DNA of 64,000 nucleotides from an uncultured Lachnoclostridium sp. Its GTDB lineage: Bacteria > Bacillota > Clostridia > Lachnospirales > Lachnospiraceae. The notes under the pieces were generated by a model. The model was not told where the DNA came from, did no database searches, and saw nothing but the letters and a program-made list of their open reading frames with translations. Position numbers and translations under genes: made by a program. The stretch spans positions 1-64,000 of the forward strand of contig CALWDO010000007.1 of the NCBI GenBank assembly GCA_944376715.1, read 5' to 3'. Shown in pieces: positions 52,365 to 61,724 of the stretch (the first letter of the stretch is position 1; every line of letters begins with the position of its first letter).

Positions 52365-53735
52365 ATGCAGACAGAAGAATTGGTAAAAGCGCAGAGAGAG
52401 TTTTTCCGCACCGGAAAGACTCTGGATGTGACGTTCCGGATACAGGCGCTTGACCGGCTGGAAAAAAGTATTCTGAAATATGAAGGAGAACTGGCGGAAG
52501 CGCTTCGAAAAGACCTGGGAAAATCGGGGATGGAATCCTACATGTGCGAGACAGGCCTGAGCCTGTCGGAGATCCGTTATGTCCGCAGGCACGTGCGTTC
52601 CTGGAGCAGGGACCACAGAGTGAGGACGCCTTTGTCCCAGTTTGTGTCAAGAAGCTTTACGGTTCAGGAACCCTATGGAGTGACGCTTATCATGTCGCCC
52701 TGGAACTATCCGGTGCTGCTGACGCTGGAGCCTCTGGCAGGCGCGCTGGCCGCCGGGAACTGCTGTGTGGTGAAGCCCTCCGCCTATTCTCCGGCGGTGT
52801 CGGCTGTGATGGCGAAACTGATCCGGGAGGCCTTTCCGGAGAAATACGTAGCGGTGGTAGAAGGCGGCAGAGCGGAAAACCAGAGCCTTCTGGAACAGAG
52901 GTTTGACTATATCTTTTTCACAGGAGGCGTGAATGTGGGAAAGCTGGTGATGGAAAAAGCCTCGGCCCATCTGACTCCCGTGACGCTGGAGCTGGGAGGC
53001 AAAAGTCCCTGCGTCATTGAGAAGACCGCCAATCTGAAGGTGGCGGCAAAGAGAGTGGTATTCGGGAAATACCTGAACTGCGGGCAGACCTGTGTGGCGC
53101 CGGACTATGTATTGGCAGAGAGCAGTATAAAAGACGAGTTTGTACGTCTTGTGAAGGAAGAGATTAAAAAGATGTACGGAGAAAAACCATTGGAGAATCC
53201 TCTGTACGGAAAAATAATCAACAAAAAGCACTTTGACCGCATCCTGGGCCTGATTGACAGGAGCAAGACCGTCTATGGAGGAGAGAGCAACCCGGATACG
53301 CTTAAGATCGCTCCCACGGTGATGGACCGGGTGGAGGCGTCGGATCCGGTTATGCAGGAAGAGATCTTCGGCCCGGTCCTTCCCGTCCTGACGGTGGAAT
53401 CCATGGACGAGGCGCGCCGGTTTATCCAGGATCATCCCTCGCCGCTGGCATGCTATATTTTTACGGAGGATAAAAAGGTGGAAAGACGTTTCCTGGAAGA
53501 GGTGCCGTTCGGCGGCGGATGCGTAAATGATACGGTCATTCACCTGGCGACTCCGTATCTGGGATTCGGCGGAGTGGGGAACAGCGGAATGGGCTCCTAT
53601 CATGGAAAGAAAAGTTTCCAGACTTTCAGCCATGAAAAAAGTATTTTGAAAAAAGCTACCTGGCTGGATCTTCCCATGAGATATCAGCCATACAATCGGA
53701 CCAAAGAAAAAATGGTACGGTTTTTTGTAAAATAA
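52365..53735 (+). CDS. Aldehyde dehydrogenase (class 3-like)
   Basis: A 456-residue NAD(P)-dependent aldehyde dehydrogenase. It has the oxyanion Asn in SPWNYPVLLTLEPL, cofactor FTGGVNVGK, catalytic Glu in TLELGGKSPC and catalytic Cys in NCGQTCVAPDY, and EEIFGPVLPV. Length of about 455 and a C-terminal membrane-proximal basic tail resemble the class 3/fatty aldehyde group (YwdH-like). It is coupled to the alcohol dehydrogenase. Confidence 0.92.
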   Translation: MQTEELVKAQREFFRTGKTLDVTFRIQALDRLEKSILKYEGELAEALRKDLGKSGMESYMCETGLSLSEIRYVRRHVRSWSRDHRVRTPLSQFVSRSFTVQEPYGVTLIMSPWNYPVLLTLEPLAGALAAGNCCVVKPSAYSPAVSAVMAKLIREAFPEKYVAVVEGGRAENQSLLEQRFDYIFFTGGVNVGKLVMEKASAHLTPVTLELGGKSPCVIEKTANLKVAAKRVVFGKYLNCGQTCVAPDYVLAESSIKDEFVRLVKEEIKKMYGEKPLENPLYGKIINKKHFDRILGLIDRSKTVYGGESNPDTLKIAPTVMDRVEASDPVMQEEIFGPVLPVLTVESMDEARRFIQDHPSPLACYIFTEDKKVERRFLEEVPFGGGCVNDTVIHLATPYLGFGGVGNSGMGSYHGKKSFQTFSHEKSILKKATWLDLPMRYQPYNRTKEKMVRFFVK

Positions 53736-53760
53736 CATAAAGACAGCAGGAGGAAAATAG

Positions 53761-56103
53761 ATGAATGTAAGAAAGAGAAGCGGCAAAGTGGTGCCGTTTG
53801 ACGCTGATTTTATCCGCCGCGCGGTGGCTCTGGCTTCCGCGGCTTCCGGGGAGACCGGCGACGAGACGGTGGAAAAGGTGACGGCACACACGGTGGAGAA
53901 ACTGAAAACCATGAATACGGAGATTCTGGACATTGAGACGATCCAGGATAAGGTGGAGGAAACCCTGTTTGAGGAGAAGTGCTATCAGACCGCCAAGGCG
54001 TATATTTTGTACCGTATTGAAAAAGAGAAAGAGAGAGCCAGCGGTACCTGGAAAGAGGGGCTTTTGAGCAGGGAATTTTTAAGCCCGTACAAACATGCGC
54101 CCAATCCTATGGAGCAGCTGGGATCCTTCGTATATACCAGAACCTATTCCCGGTATCTGCCCCGCTTCGGAAGACGCGAATTCTGGTGGGAGACGGTGCG
54201 CAGAGCGGTAGAATATAACTGTTCCCTGGCGCCCACGTCCAGAGAAGAGGCGGAAAAGTTATATGATAATATCTACCATTTGAGACAGTTCCTGTCCGGA
54301 AGAACCCTGTGGGTGGGACAGACTCAGGTGGCGGAAGAATATCCCATGGCCAATTATAACTGTGCGTTCGAGGTGATCGACGATTTCCACGCGTACCACG
54401 ACCTGTTCTATCTGTTGATGGTGGGCAGCGGCGTGGGCGTCCGCGTGCTGAAGGAGGACGCCGAAAAACTGCCGAAGATCCGCACAGATGTAAAAATTCT
54501 TCATAAAGCCTATGACGCCAAACCGAAAGCGGAACGCCTGGAATTTACAAATCTTACTTTTGACGGAGACAAGATGACTCTGGAAGTGGGCGATTCCAAG
54601 GAAGGCTGGGCGCAGGCGCTGGATCACTATTTTGAAGTCCTGACCAACAGAGAGTATTCCAGAATCCGGGAGATTGTGGTGGATTATGATTCCATCCGCC
54701 CCAGAGGAGAGAGACTTAAGAGATTCGGCGGGACTGCCAGCGGATATGAGTCCATGATGACCATGCTGGATAAGATCCATAAAGTCATCACGGCGGCAGG
54801 CGCCAGGGACAAGGCGGTGCGCGCCCAGTTAAAACCCATCGATCTTCTGGATATTGCCAATATCATCGGTGAAAATGTGGTGTCCGGAGGCGTTCGCAGA
54901 ACCTCGGAGATCGGACTGATCGATGCGGAGGACCGTACCTGTATCGAGGCGAAAAATGAACTGTACCAGCAGATCGACGGACGCTGGGAGATCAACAAGG
55001 AGATCGCCCATCGCCAGATGAGCAACAACTCTATCTATTACCGGAAAAAACCGGAGAGGGAGATGCTGCACTGGCATCTGAAACAGATGCGCTATTCAGG
55101 AGAGCCGGGATGGGTGAACGAGGAAGCCGGACGGAAGCGCAGGCCTAATTTCAACGGTTGCAACCCCTGCGGCGAGATCCTGCTGGACAGCCATGGACTC
55201 TGCAATCTGACCACGCTGAATGTGATGGGATTTGTAGAGGACGGCAAGCTGAACGAGAAGGAGCTTCTGGAGGCTCAGAAACTTTCCGCTAGAGCAGGAT
55301 ACCGCATGACCTGCAGGGAGCTTGAGATCCACCGCTGGAATATGGTGCAGCAGAGAGACCGTCTGCTGGGCTGCTCGCTGACCGGATGGCAGGATATGGT
55401 GAACGCCACGGGTATGGACAGGGATGCGCAGGCGGCGCTTCTGGAACGACTGAGAGCGACCGCGCATGAAGCCGCAGAGGAGATCGCGGCTCGCCTGGGA
55501 GGAGCGAAACCTCTCCTGATCACGACGGTGAAACCGGAGGGTACGCTGTCATTGCTTCCGACGGTATCCAACGGCGTACATTATTCCCATGCGCCGTATT
55601 ATATCCGCAGAATCCGGATCAGCGCCACGGATCCCCTGTGCAGGGTATGCGAGGAGCTGGGCTATCCGGTACTGCCGGAAGTGGGACAGGATCCGGAAGA
55701 TCCAAAGACGAAGGTGGTAGAATTCCCGGTGAAGGCTCCTAAGGGGCTGGTCAAGGCGGACGTGTCCGCGATCCAGCAGCTGGAGAACTACCGGATGTTT
55801 ATGAAACATTATGTGGATCATAACTGTTCGATTACGATCCATGTGCGCGATCATGAGTGGGACGAAGTGGAACAGTGGGTTTGGGACAACTGGGACGACA
55901 TCGTGGCGCTCTCTTTCTTAAGCTATGACGATAATTTCTATGAGCTTCTCCCCTACGAGGAGATCACAGAGGAAGAATATGAGAAGCGCAGGGCCGCCAT
56001 GCGTCCGTTCAATCCGTCCCTTCTGGCAAAATATGAATACGAAGAGACAGAACTGGATATCGGGGATTCCGAATGCGTGAATGGAGTCTGCCCGGTAAGA
56101 TAG
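53761..56103 (+). CDS. nrdJ: Adenosylcobalamin-dependent ribonucleotide reductase, class II
   Basis: A 780-residue class II reductase making deoxynucleotides with coenzyme B12. An N-terminal ATP-cone at about 1-90 (NVRKRSGKVVPFDADFIRRA) is followed by the barrel. The redox Cys is in MANYNCAFEV, and the thiyl-radical Cys and Glu in NPCGEI with partner Cys in GLCNLT. The C-terminal CVNGVC (Cys772, Cys777) is the thioredoxin-reducible pair. The pattern is that of the monomeric RTPR enzyme with an added ATP-cone. Confidence 0.92.
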   Translation: MNVRKRSGKVVPFDADFIRRAVALASAASGETGDETVEKVTAHTVEKLKTMNTEILDIETIQDKVEETLFEEKCYQTAKAYILYRIEKEKERASGTWKEGLLSREFLSPYKHAPNPMEQLGSFVYTRTYSRYLPRFGRREFWWETVRRAVEYNCSLAPTSREEAEKLYDNIYHLRQFLSGRTLWVGQTQVAEEYPMANYNCAFEVIDDFHAYHDLFYLLMVGSGVGVRVLKEDAEKLPKIRTDVKILHKAYDAKPKAERLEFTNLTFDGDKMTLEVGDSKEGWAQALDHYFEVLTNREYSRIREIVVDYDSIRPRGERLKRFGGTASGYESMMTMLDKIHKVITAAGARDKAVRAQLKPIDLLDIANIIGENVVSGGVRRTSEIGLIDAEDRTCIEAKNELYQQIDGRWEINKEIAHRQMSNNSIYYRKKPEREMLHWHLKQMRYSGEPGWVNEEAGRKRRPNFNGCNPCGEILLDSHGLCNLTTLNVMGFVEDGKLNEKELLEAQKLSARAGYRMTCRELEIHRWNMVQQRDRLLGCSLTGWQDMVNATGMDRDAQAALLERLRATAHEAAEEIAARLGGAKPLLITTVKPEGTLSLLPTVSNGVHYSHAPYYIRRIRISATDPLCRVCEELGYPVLPEVGQDPEDPKTKVVEFPVKAPKGLVKADVSAIQQLENYRMFMKHYVDHNCSITIHVRDHEWDEVEQWVWDNWDDIVALSFLSYDDNFYELLPYEEITEEEYEKRRAAMRPFNPSLLAKYEYEETELDIGDSECVNGVCPVR

Positions 56104-56120
56104 ACGGAGTAAAGACAACT

Positions 56121-57398
56121 ATGGAAAATGCAAAAAAGGTATTGTATCTGGAGTGCGAAAGCGGGATCAGCGGCGATATGACCGCCGCTGCCCTGCTGGA
56201 CCTGGGAGCGGATGAGGCGGATCTGCGAAAAGCGCTTCAGAGCCTTCCGGTCGGCGGATATGAGGTTCATATCAGCAGAGTGAAAAAGTCCGGTCTGGAT
56301 ATGTGCGATTTTGACGTACAGCTGGAACATGAAAACCACGACCATGATATGGAATATCTGCACGGACATGAACATACCCACGAGCACGGAGGTTCTCACG
56401 GGCATCATCATGATCATGGCCATGTTCATCCCCATGAACACCGTGGGATGCCTGAGATCCGCGGGATCCTGGAACAGGCAGATCTGACGCCGGGGGCAAG
56501 GCGTCTTGCCCTTCGGATCTTTGAGATCCTGGCGGAGGCGGAGGCGAAAGCCCACGGCGTACCGGCGGACCAGGTTCATTTCCATGAAGTGGGAGCCGTG
56601 GATTCCATTGTGGATATTACCGCTGCCGCGGTCTGCCTGGACAATCTGAACGTGGGGGAAGTGATCATTCCGACATTAAAGGAAGGGACCGGAACTATCC
56701 GCTGTCAGCATGGAATCCTTCCGGTGCCGGTGCCCGCGGTGGCGAATATTGTGAGCGCCTATGGGCTTCCGCTGCATATTACAGACATACATGGAGAATT
56801 GGTAACGCCTACGGGAGCGGCGATCGCGGCGGCGGTCAGAACCTCCGGAAAACTGCCGGACAGCTTTACCGTGGAAATGATCGGGATGGGAGCCGGGAAA
56901 AGAGACTATGAGGCTCCGGGATTCCTGCGCGCCATGCTGATTCGCCGGGAGACGGAAAACAGGGATCAGATCATGAAGCTGGAGACCAATGTGGACGACT
57001 GCAGCGGAGAGAGTCTGGGTTACACGCTGAACCGCCTGATGGAGGCGGGAGCGCGCGACGCGCATTTCATCCCGGTTTACATGAAGAAAAACCGTCCCGG
57101 ATATCAGCTGAATGTGATCTGTACGCCGGAAGACGCGCCGGAGCTGGAACAGATTATCTTTGAAGAAACCACGACGATCGGGATTCGTAAAGTGCTCATG
57201 GATCGGACGGTTATGGACCGGGAGGTCCGTATGGTGCAGACGCCGGCGGGAGAGGCAAAGATCAAAGTATGCAGGTATAAAGGGATAGAGAAGCGTTTCC
57301 CGGAATATGAAAGTGTGACTGCTCTCTGCAAAAAGAGCGGAAAAGATTATCAGGAAGTCTACCGGATGGTGGAAGAAGCCGGCAGAGGGGAGCGGTGA
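56121..57398 (+). CDS. larC: Nickel pincer cofactor biosynthesis protein LarC
   Basis: A 425-residue protein inserting nickel into the pincer cofactor of lactate racemase-type enzymes. ECESGISGDMTAAALLDLGA at the start, VHFHEVGAVDSIVDI in the first half and LETNVDDCSGESLGY in the second half are LarC hallmarks. Between them, residues about 70-107 form a linker with some 17 histidines, suited to nickel storage. It is one continuous frame; the Lactobacillus gene needs a programmed frameshift. larA, larB and larE are not in the window. ATG 56121 is preceded by GGAGTAAAG. Confidence 0.9.
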   Translation: MENAKKVLYLECESGISGDMTAAALLDLGADEADLRKALQSLPVGGYEVHISRVKKSGLDMCDFDVQLEHENHDHDMEYLHGHEHTHEHGGSHGHHHDHGHVHPHEHRGMPEIRGILEQADLTPGARRLALRIFEILAEAEAKAHGVPADQVHFHEVGAVDSIVDITAAAVCLDNLNVGEVIIPTLKEGTGTIRCQHGILPVPVPAVANIVSAYGLPLHITDIHGELVTPTGAAIAAAVRTSGKLPDSFTVEMIGMGAGKRDYEAPGFLRAMLIRRETENRDQIMKLETNVDDCSGESLGYTLNRLMEAGARDAHFIPVYMKKNRPGYQLNVICTPEDAPELEQIIFEETTTIGIRKVLMDRTVMDREVRMVQTPAGEAKIKVCRYKGIEKRFPEYESVTALCKKSGKDYQEVYRMVEEAGRGER

Positions 57399-57432
57399 GG
57401 CTCTGCTCACGGTAAATGACTGGAGAGAGATT

Positions 57433-58713
57433 ATGAAAAAGGAAGATATCAGGTATCAGACATATGTGCAGATTTTAAAAGAAGAATTGATACCTGCCAT
57501 GGGCTGCACGGAACCCATTGCCATCTCTTACTGCGCGGCCAAGGCGCGGGCAGTCCTGGGATGTGTGCCGGAGGAATGTCTGGTGGAAGCCAGCGGGAAC
57601 ATTATCAAAAATGTAAAAAGCGTGGTGGTGCCCAATACGGACGGTCTGAAAGGGATCGAGGCGGCAGCGGCGGCCGGTATCATGGCAGGAAGAGAGGAAC
57701 GTATTCTTGAGGTGATCGCGGATGTCACTCCGGATCAGAAAAATGCGGTGAAAGAATATCTGGGACGCGGGATCATCCATGTAAAACCTCTGGAGACGGA
57801 AGAAATCCTGGATATTGTAGTGCATGTACGCGGCGGCGGACATGAAGCAATGGTGCGGATCGCCGGATATCACTCCAACATCGTCCTGATTGAAAAGGAC
57901 GGGGAAACGCTCTATGAGATCGGCGGGACTGCCGCCAAAGAAGAAGCAAACCAGGCGGACCGGAATCTCTTAAATGTGAAAGATATTGTGGAGTTCGCGG
58001 ACACGGCGGATATCCGGGATGTGAAAGAGATCCTGGACCGGCAGATCGAGTATAACAGTGCGATTGCCGAAGAAGGGCTCCGAAATTCATGGGGAGCGAA
58101 TGTGGGAAAGGTCCTGCTGAAGGCATACGGAGACGACATCCGTGTGCGCGCCAGGGCAGCTGCTGCGGCAGCGTCTGACGCCCGTATGAGCGGATGCGAG
58201 ATGCCTGTGATCATCAATTCCGGCAGCGGCAACCAGGGCATCACTGTTTCCGTTCCGGTTATCCAGTATGCGAAAGAGCTTCATGCGGATCAGGAGAAGT
58301 TGTACCGCGCCCTGCTGGTGTCAAATCTGGTCGCTATTCATCAGAAAACCGGTATGGGGAGGCTCTCCGCCTACTGCGGGGCGGTCAGCGCCGGATGCGG
58401 AGCCGGGTGCGGCATCGCCTATCTTCAGGGCGGAGATTTCCGGTGTATCGCGCACACGCTGGTCAACGGGCTTGCCATCGTCTCCGGCATCGTCTGCGAC
58501 GGGGCAAAGCCGTCCTGCGCGGGCAAGATCGCTTCCGCAGTGGACGCGGGGATCCTGGGATATGAAATGTACTGCCAGGGCCAGCAGTTCCGGGGCGGGG
58601 AAGGTATCCTTTCCAAAGGAGTGGAGAACACCATCCGGAACGTAGTCCGTCTGGGAGCAGTAGGGATGAAAGAGACGGATAAAGAGATTATCCAGATCAT
58701 GACGGAGTGTTAA
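57433..58713 (+). CDS. L-cysteine desulfidase family protein (CyuA/UPF0597)
   Basis: A 426-residue cytoplasmic protein of the cysteine desulfidase / UPF0597 family, which uses an oxygen-sensitive [4Fe-4S] cluster to break cysteine into pyruvate, ammonia and sulfide. The start has ELIPAMGCTEPIAISYCAA, and the middle GSGNQGIT. The other cluster cysteines lie in YCGAVSAGCGAGCGIAYLQG and CDGAKPSCAGK. An Lrp-type regulator follows 150 bases downstream, as often for cysteine degradation genes, though here on the same strand with its own promoter. Confidence 0.87.
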   Translation: MKKEDIRYQTYVQILKEELIPAMGCTEPIAISYCAAKARAVLGCVPEECLVEASGNIIKNVKSVVVPNTDGLKGIEAAAAAGIMAGREERILEVIADVTPDQKNAVKEYLGRGIIHVKPLETEEILDIVVHVRGGGHEAMVRIAGYHSNIVLIEKDGETLYEIGGTAAKEEANQADRNLLNVKDIVEFADTADIRDVKEILDRQIEYNSAIAEEGLRNSWGANVGKVLLKAYGDDIRVRARAAAAAASDARMSGCEMPVIINSGSGNQGITVSVPVIQYAKELHADQEKLYRALLVSNLVAIHQKTGMGRLSAYCGAVSAGCGAGCGIAYLQGGDFRCIAHTLVNGLAIVSGIVCDGAKPSCAGKIASAVDAGILGYEMYCQGQQFRGGEGILSKGVENTIRNVVRLGAVGMKETDKEIIQIMTEC

Positions 58714-58726
58714 AAGAAAAAAACTC

Positions 58727-58755
58727 TTGCAAAACCAAAAAATTTATTGTATAGT
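58727..58755 (+). promoter_or_regulatory. Promoter upstream of the lrp-like gene
   Basis: TTGCAA at 58727-58732, 17-base spacer and TATAGT at 58750-58755. Transcription would start near 58762, before the terminator-like hairpin at 58790. Confidence 0.6.
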
Positions 58756-58789
58756 TACTGAGAACTGAAAAATAATAAGGAACATGAAT

Positions 58790-58823
58790 GGGCATGGAAA
58801 AAGGTATTTCCATGTCCTTTTTT
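58790..58823 (+). terminator. Terminator-like hairpin in the lrp leader
   Basis: An 11-bp stem (58790-58800 with 58807-58817, one wobble), 6-base loop and TTTTTT. It lies between the promoter and the start codon of the lrp-like gene. It may end cyuA transcription or act as an attenuator in the leader. Confidence 0.75.
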
Positions 58824-58861
58824 GTTTTCCGGGTTTTGACTTTGCAGAAGGAGAGATCAGA

Positions 58862-59329
58862 ATGGACAGTGTAGATCGCAGTATATTAGCATGTTTGAGT
58901 GAAAACGCCAGACAGTCGGCGACAGAGATCAGCCATAAGGTGCATCTGTCAATCGCGGCGGTGATCGAACGAATCAGAAAACTGGAACGTCAGGGCGTGA
59001 TCCGGCAGTATACGATCGTAACGGATCAGCACAAAATAGGAAATGATGTGTCCGCGCTGATGGAAGTCACTCTGGAGCATCCTAAATATTATGAAGAATT
59101 TGCCAGGGTCATGGAAAATACTCCCAGTGTAGCGGCCTGTTATTATCTGACCGGCGATTTTGACTTCCTGATTCAGATTCATACACAGTCGTCAGAGACG
59201 TTGGAACAGCTTCACCGGGTAATCAAAAGCGTTCCGGGAGTTTCTTCCACGAAGACTTATTTTGTTTTGAAAGAAATGAAACATGGATCCTGTATGGATC
59301 TATGTCCGGAAAACGGCGCTTCCGCGTAA
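58862..59329 (+). CDS. Lrp/AsnC family transcriptional regulator
   Basis: A 155-residue regulator. The helix-turn-helix at about 5-60 is DRSILACLSENARQSATEIS and VIERIRKLERQGVI. The RAM effector domain from about 70 includes CYYLTGDFDFLIQIHTQS. Lrp-type proteins sense amino acids. AAGGAG before ATG 58862 sets the start; the frame is open up to an ATG at 58784 that reads through the terminator-like hairpin. The preceding cysteine desulfidase is a likely target. Confidence 0.88.
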   Translation: MDSVDRSILACLSENARQSATEISHKVHLSIAAVIERIRKLERQGVIRQYTIVTDQHKIGNDVSALMEVTLEHPKYYEEFARVMENTPSVAACYYLTGDFDFLIQIHTQSSETLEQLHRVIKSVPGVSSTKTYFVLKEMKHGSCMDLCPENGASA

Positions 59330-59384
59330 AATGTATAATCGCCGGACAGAAAGGATACACTAGGTGCAAAAGGAGGTATCTTTA

Positions 59385-59585
59385 ATGAACAAAGGCTTGG
59401 ATTATTTTGCACTTACAATAGTGATTATCGGAGCAGTCAACTGGGGGCTGATCGGTTTCTTCCGGTTTGATCTGGTAGCATGGCTGTTTGGAAGCATGAG
59501 CTGGATATCCCGTATTGTTTACGGCCTGGTAGGAATCTGCGGACTGTATCTTCTTTCTTTTTACGGACGACTGTCCGGCGATTGA
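59385..59585 (+). CDS. DUF378 small membrane protein
   Basis: A 66-residue protein with two membrane segments, LDYFALTIVIIGAVNWGLIG and IVYGLVGICGLYLLSF. This is the DUF378 (YuzA-like) pattern, with the conserved GAVNWGL. AAAGGAGGT before the ATG is ideal. Function unknown. Confidence 0.87.
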   Translation: MNKGLDYFALTIVIIGAVNWGLIGFFRFDLVAWLFGSMSWISRIVYGLVGICGLYLLSFYGRLSGD

Positions 59586-59677
59586 GCACATTTGTCTTTC
59601 TCACGAAAAATATAGTTGCCAATTTATCCGCCCTGTGATATACTCTGAAAGATAATGGGGTTATGAGAAGGTAACGG

Positions 59678-60307
59678 GTGTATAAAATGACAGCAGAGAT
59701 GTCGGAAGAGTTGAAGCGTATGCTTTCCGGTAGCAGCCTGCCCTTGTTTGAGCAGGCATGTATTTTTGCGGCTGTGGCTCATCAGGGCGCGACACGCAAG
59801 GGAGGAAGGATTCCCTATCTGGTTCATCCGGTGGAGGCCGCGGGTATCATGGCGGAGATGACCGATGACGAGGAGCTGATCGCCGCAGCCGTGCTGCATG
59901 ATGTGCTGGAGGATACGGATGTGACCTGCGAAGAACTGGAAGAGTTTTTCGGACCGAGGATCGCAGGATACGTCTCCGGCGAGTCGGAGGACAAGCGCCG
60001 GGATCTGCCGCCTGAGACCACCTGGATGCTGCGCAAGCAGGAGACCGTTGATTTCCTGAGGAACAAGGCGGACAGGAATGCCAGGATGCTGGCGTTGGCG
60101 GACAAGCTCTCCAATCTCCGTGCCATTGCGCGGGATATGGACAGAGTGGGCGACCGGATCTGGGAGAGATTCAACCAAAAGGACAAGAATAAACATGGTT
60201 GGATGTACCGGCAGACTGCAGACGCTCTAAGGGAGCTTAAGGACTATCCTGCATGGAAAGAATATGACAGGTTAGTACGGCAGGTATTTCATGAGGATTC
60301 TATGTAA
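59678..60307 (+). CDS. HD-domain small alarmone hydrolase-like protein
   Basis: A 209-residue protein with the (p)ppGpp hydrolase HD pattern of SpoT/MESH1: HQGATRKGGRIPYLVHPVEA (His35, His50), AAVLHDVLEDT (His74, Asp75) and ALADKLSNLR near 140. There is no synthetase domain. Small hydrolases of this kind remove the pyrophosphate from ppGpp or from other nucleotides such as NADPH. GTG 59678 with GAAGG at 6 bases is the best start; ATG 59687 is possible. Confidence 0.8.
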   Translation: MYKMTAEMSEELKRMLSGSSLPLFEQACIFAAVAHQGATRKGGRIPYLVHPVEAAGIMAEMTDDEELIAAAVLHDVLEDTDVTCEELEEFFGPRIAGYVSGESEDKRRDLPPETTWMLRKQETVDFLRNKADRNARMLALADKLSNLRAIARDMDRVGDRIWERFNQKDKNKHGWMYRQTADALRELKDYPAWKEYDRLVRQVFHEDSM

Positions 60308-60308
60308 G

Positions 60309-60334
60309 GGGGCTGTATTTTTATACAGTCTCTT
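60309..60334 (+). terminator. Weak terminator
   Basis: 60311-60318 pairs with 60323-60330 (8 bp, one wobble) around TTTT, followed by an imperfect T run (TCTTGTT). It lies 4 bases after the stop codon. Confidence 0.45.
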
Positions 60335-60372
60335 GTTATGTATGAGTCAAGAAGATATGAGGAGGACATAAG

Positions 60373-61656
60373 ATGACAGCTTACAAAGATTTGACCAGAG
60401 AAGAACTGCTCGGGCTGAAGAAAGACCTGGAACTTCAGTACGAGGACGCGAAAGGAAAAGGCCTGAAACTGGATATGTCCAGGGGAAAACCTTCAGAGGA
60501 ACAGTTGGACATGACTATGCCGATGATGGATGTTTTCAACAGCCACAGCGATATGCGCGACGATCATGGCGTGGATACCAGAAACTATGGAAATCTGGAA
60601 GGAATCTGGAGCGCCCGCAAGCTTCTGGGCGATATGCTGGGCGTGGGACCGGAGAAGGTTATTGTGTTCGGTACGGCCAGCCTGAATGTGATGTACGACA
60701 GCATTTCCCGCTCCATGACCCATGGCGTGATGGGAAGTACTCCCTGGTGTAAGCTGGAAAAAGTAAAATTCTTATGTCCGGTTCCGGGATATGACCGTCA
60801 TTTCTCCATCACAGAGCATTTCGGCATCGAGATGATCACGATTCCGATGACGGAGGAAGGCCCGGATATGGATCTGGTGGAAGAGTATGTGAAAGACCCG
60901 GCAGTGAAAGGAATCTGGTGCGTGCCTATGTACACGAATCCGCTGGGCATCACTTATTCTGAGAATGTATGCCGCAGAATGGCGGATCTGAATCCGGCGG
61001 CGGAAGACTTCCGTATTTATTGGGATAATGCGTACTGCGTGCATCACCTGTACGACGACAAACAGGATACGCTTCCGGAGATGCTCTCCATGTGCGAGGC
61101 GAACGGCAAGAAAGATATGATCCTTGAATTCGCTTCAACTTCCAAGATCAGCTTCGCGGGAGCGGGCATCAGCTGTATCGCCGCTTCGGAAGGCAACCTG
61201 GAATGGGTGAAGAAGTCCATGACGATCCAGATCATCAGCCATGACAAGATCAATCAGCTTCGTCATGTACGTTATTTCAAAGATCTGGACGGTATCAAGG
61301 CGCATATGAGAAAACACGCGGCGATCATGCGCCCGAAATTCGAGATGGTACTGGAGACGCTGGAGCGCGAGCTGGGCGGTCTGGGCATCGGAACCTGGAC
61401 GAAGCCTTTGGGCGGTTATTTCATCTCCTTTGACGCTATGGACGGATGCGCGAAGGCGATTGTGAATAAGTGTAAAGAAGCAGGCGTGGTACTTACCGGA
61501 GCGGGTGCAACCTTCCCGTACAAGAAAGACCCGCATGACAAAAATATCCGTATCGCACCGTCTTATCCGACCATGGATGAGCTGAAGATGACCGCGGAAC
61601 TTTTCGTGCTCTGCGTGAAGCTGGTGAGCGTGGAGAAACTGCTGGGAGAAATCTAA
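60373..61656 (+). CDS. Type Ic aspartate aminotransferase-like PLP enzyme
   Basis: A 427-residue fold type I aminotransferase. RGKPSEEQLDM near 37, GTASLNVMYD, PVPGYDRHFSI, MYTNPLGITYS with the Asn, IYWDNAYCVHHL with the PLP-binding Asp and Tyr, and STSKISFAGAGIS with the PLP Lys follow the compact 'aspartate aminotransferase type Ic' branch (PF12897-like). It would exchange amino groups between aspartate or a similar amino acid and 2-oxoglutarate. AGGAGG precedes the ATG. Confidence 0.88.
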   Translation: MTAYKDLTREELLGLKKDLELQYEDAKGKGLKLDMSRGKPSEEQLDMTMPMMDVFNSHSDMRDDHGVDTRNYGNLEGIWSARKLLGDMLGVGPEKVIVFGTASLNVMYDSISRSMTHGVMGSTPWCKLEKVKFLCPVPGYDRHFSITEHFGIEMITIPMTEEGPDMDLVEEYVKDPAVKGIWCVPMYTNPLGITYSENVCRRMADLNPAAEDFRIYWDNAYCVHHLYDDKQDTLPEMLSMCEANGKKDMILEFASTSKISFAGAGISCIAASEGNLEWVKKSMTIQIISHDKINQLRHVRYFKDLDGIKAHMRKHAAIMRPKFEMVLETLERELGGLGIGTWTKPLGGYFISFDAMDGCAKAIVNKCKEAGVVLTGAGATFPYKKDPHDKNIRIAPSYPTMDELKMTAELFVLCVKLVSVEKLLGEI

Positions 61657-61676
61657 AAAAGTATTGACAGACATAA

Positions 61677-61715
61677 AAAAGGGCGGGAACATGGTATTTC
61701 AGTTCCCGCCCTTTT
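61677..61715. terminator. Bidirectional terminator
   Basis: A 14-bp stem (61677-61690 with 61702-61715), 11-base loop, A run on one side and T run on the other. It separates the aminotransferase gene from the convergent CxCxxC protein gene. Confidence 0.9.
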
Positions 61716-61724
61716 GGTAAGCTG

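Noticed and set aside
52647-53933. Minus-strand frame of 428 codons antisense to the aldehyde dehydrogenase
   Set aside because: Sense gene has complete catalytic residues. The antisense product is low in recognisable sequence.
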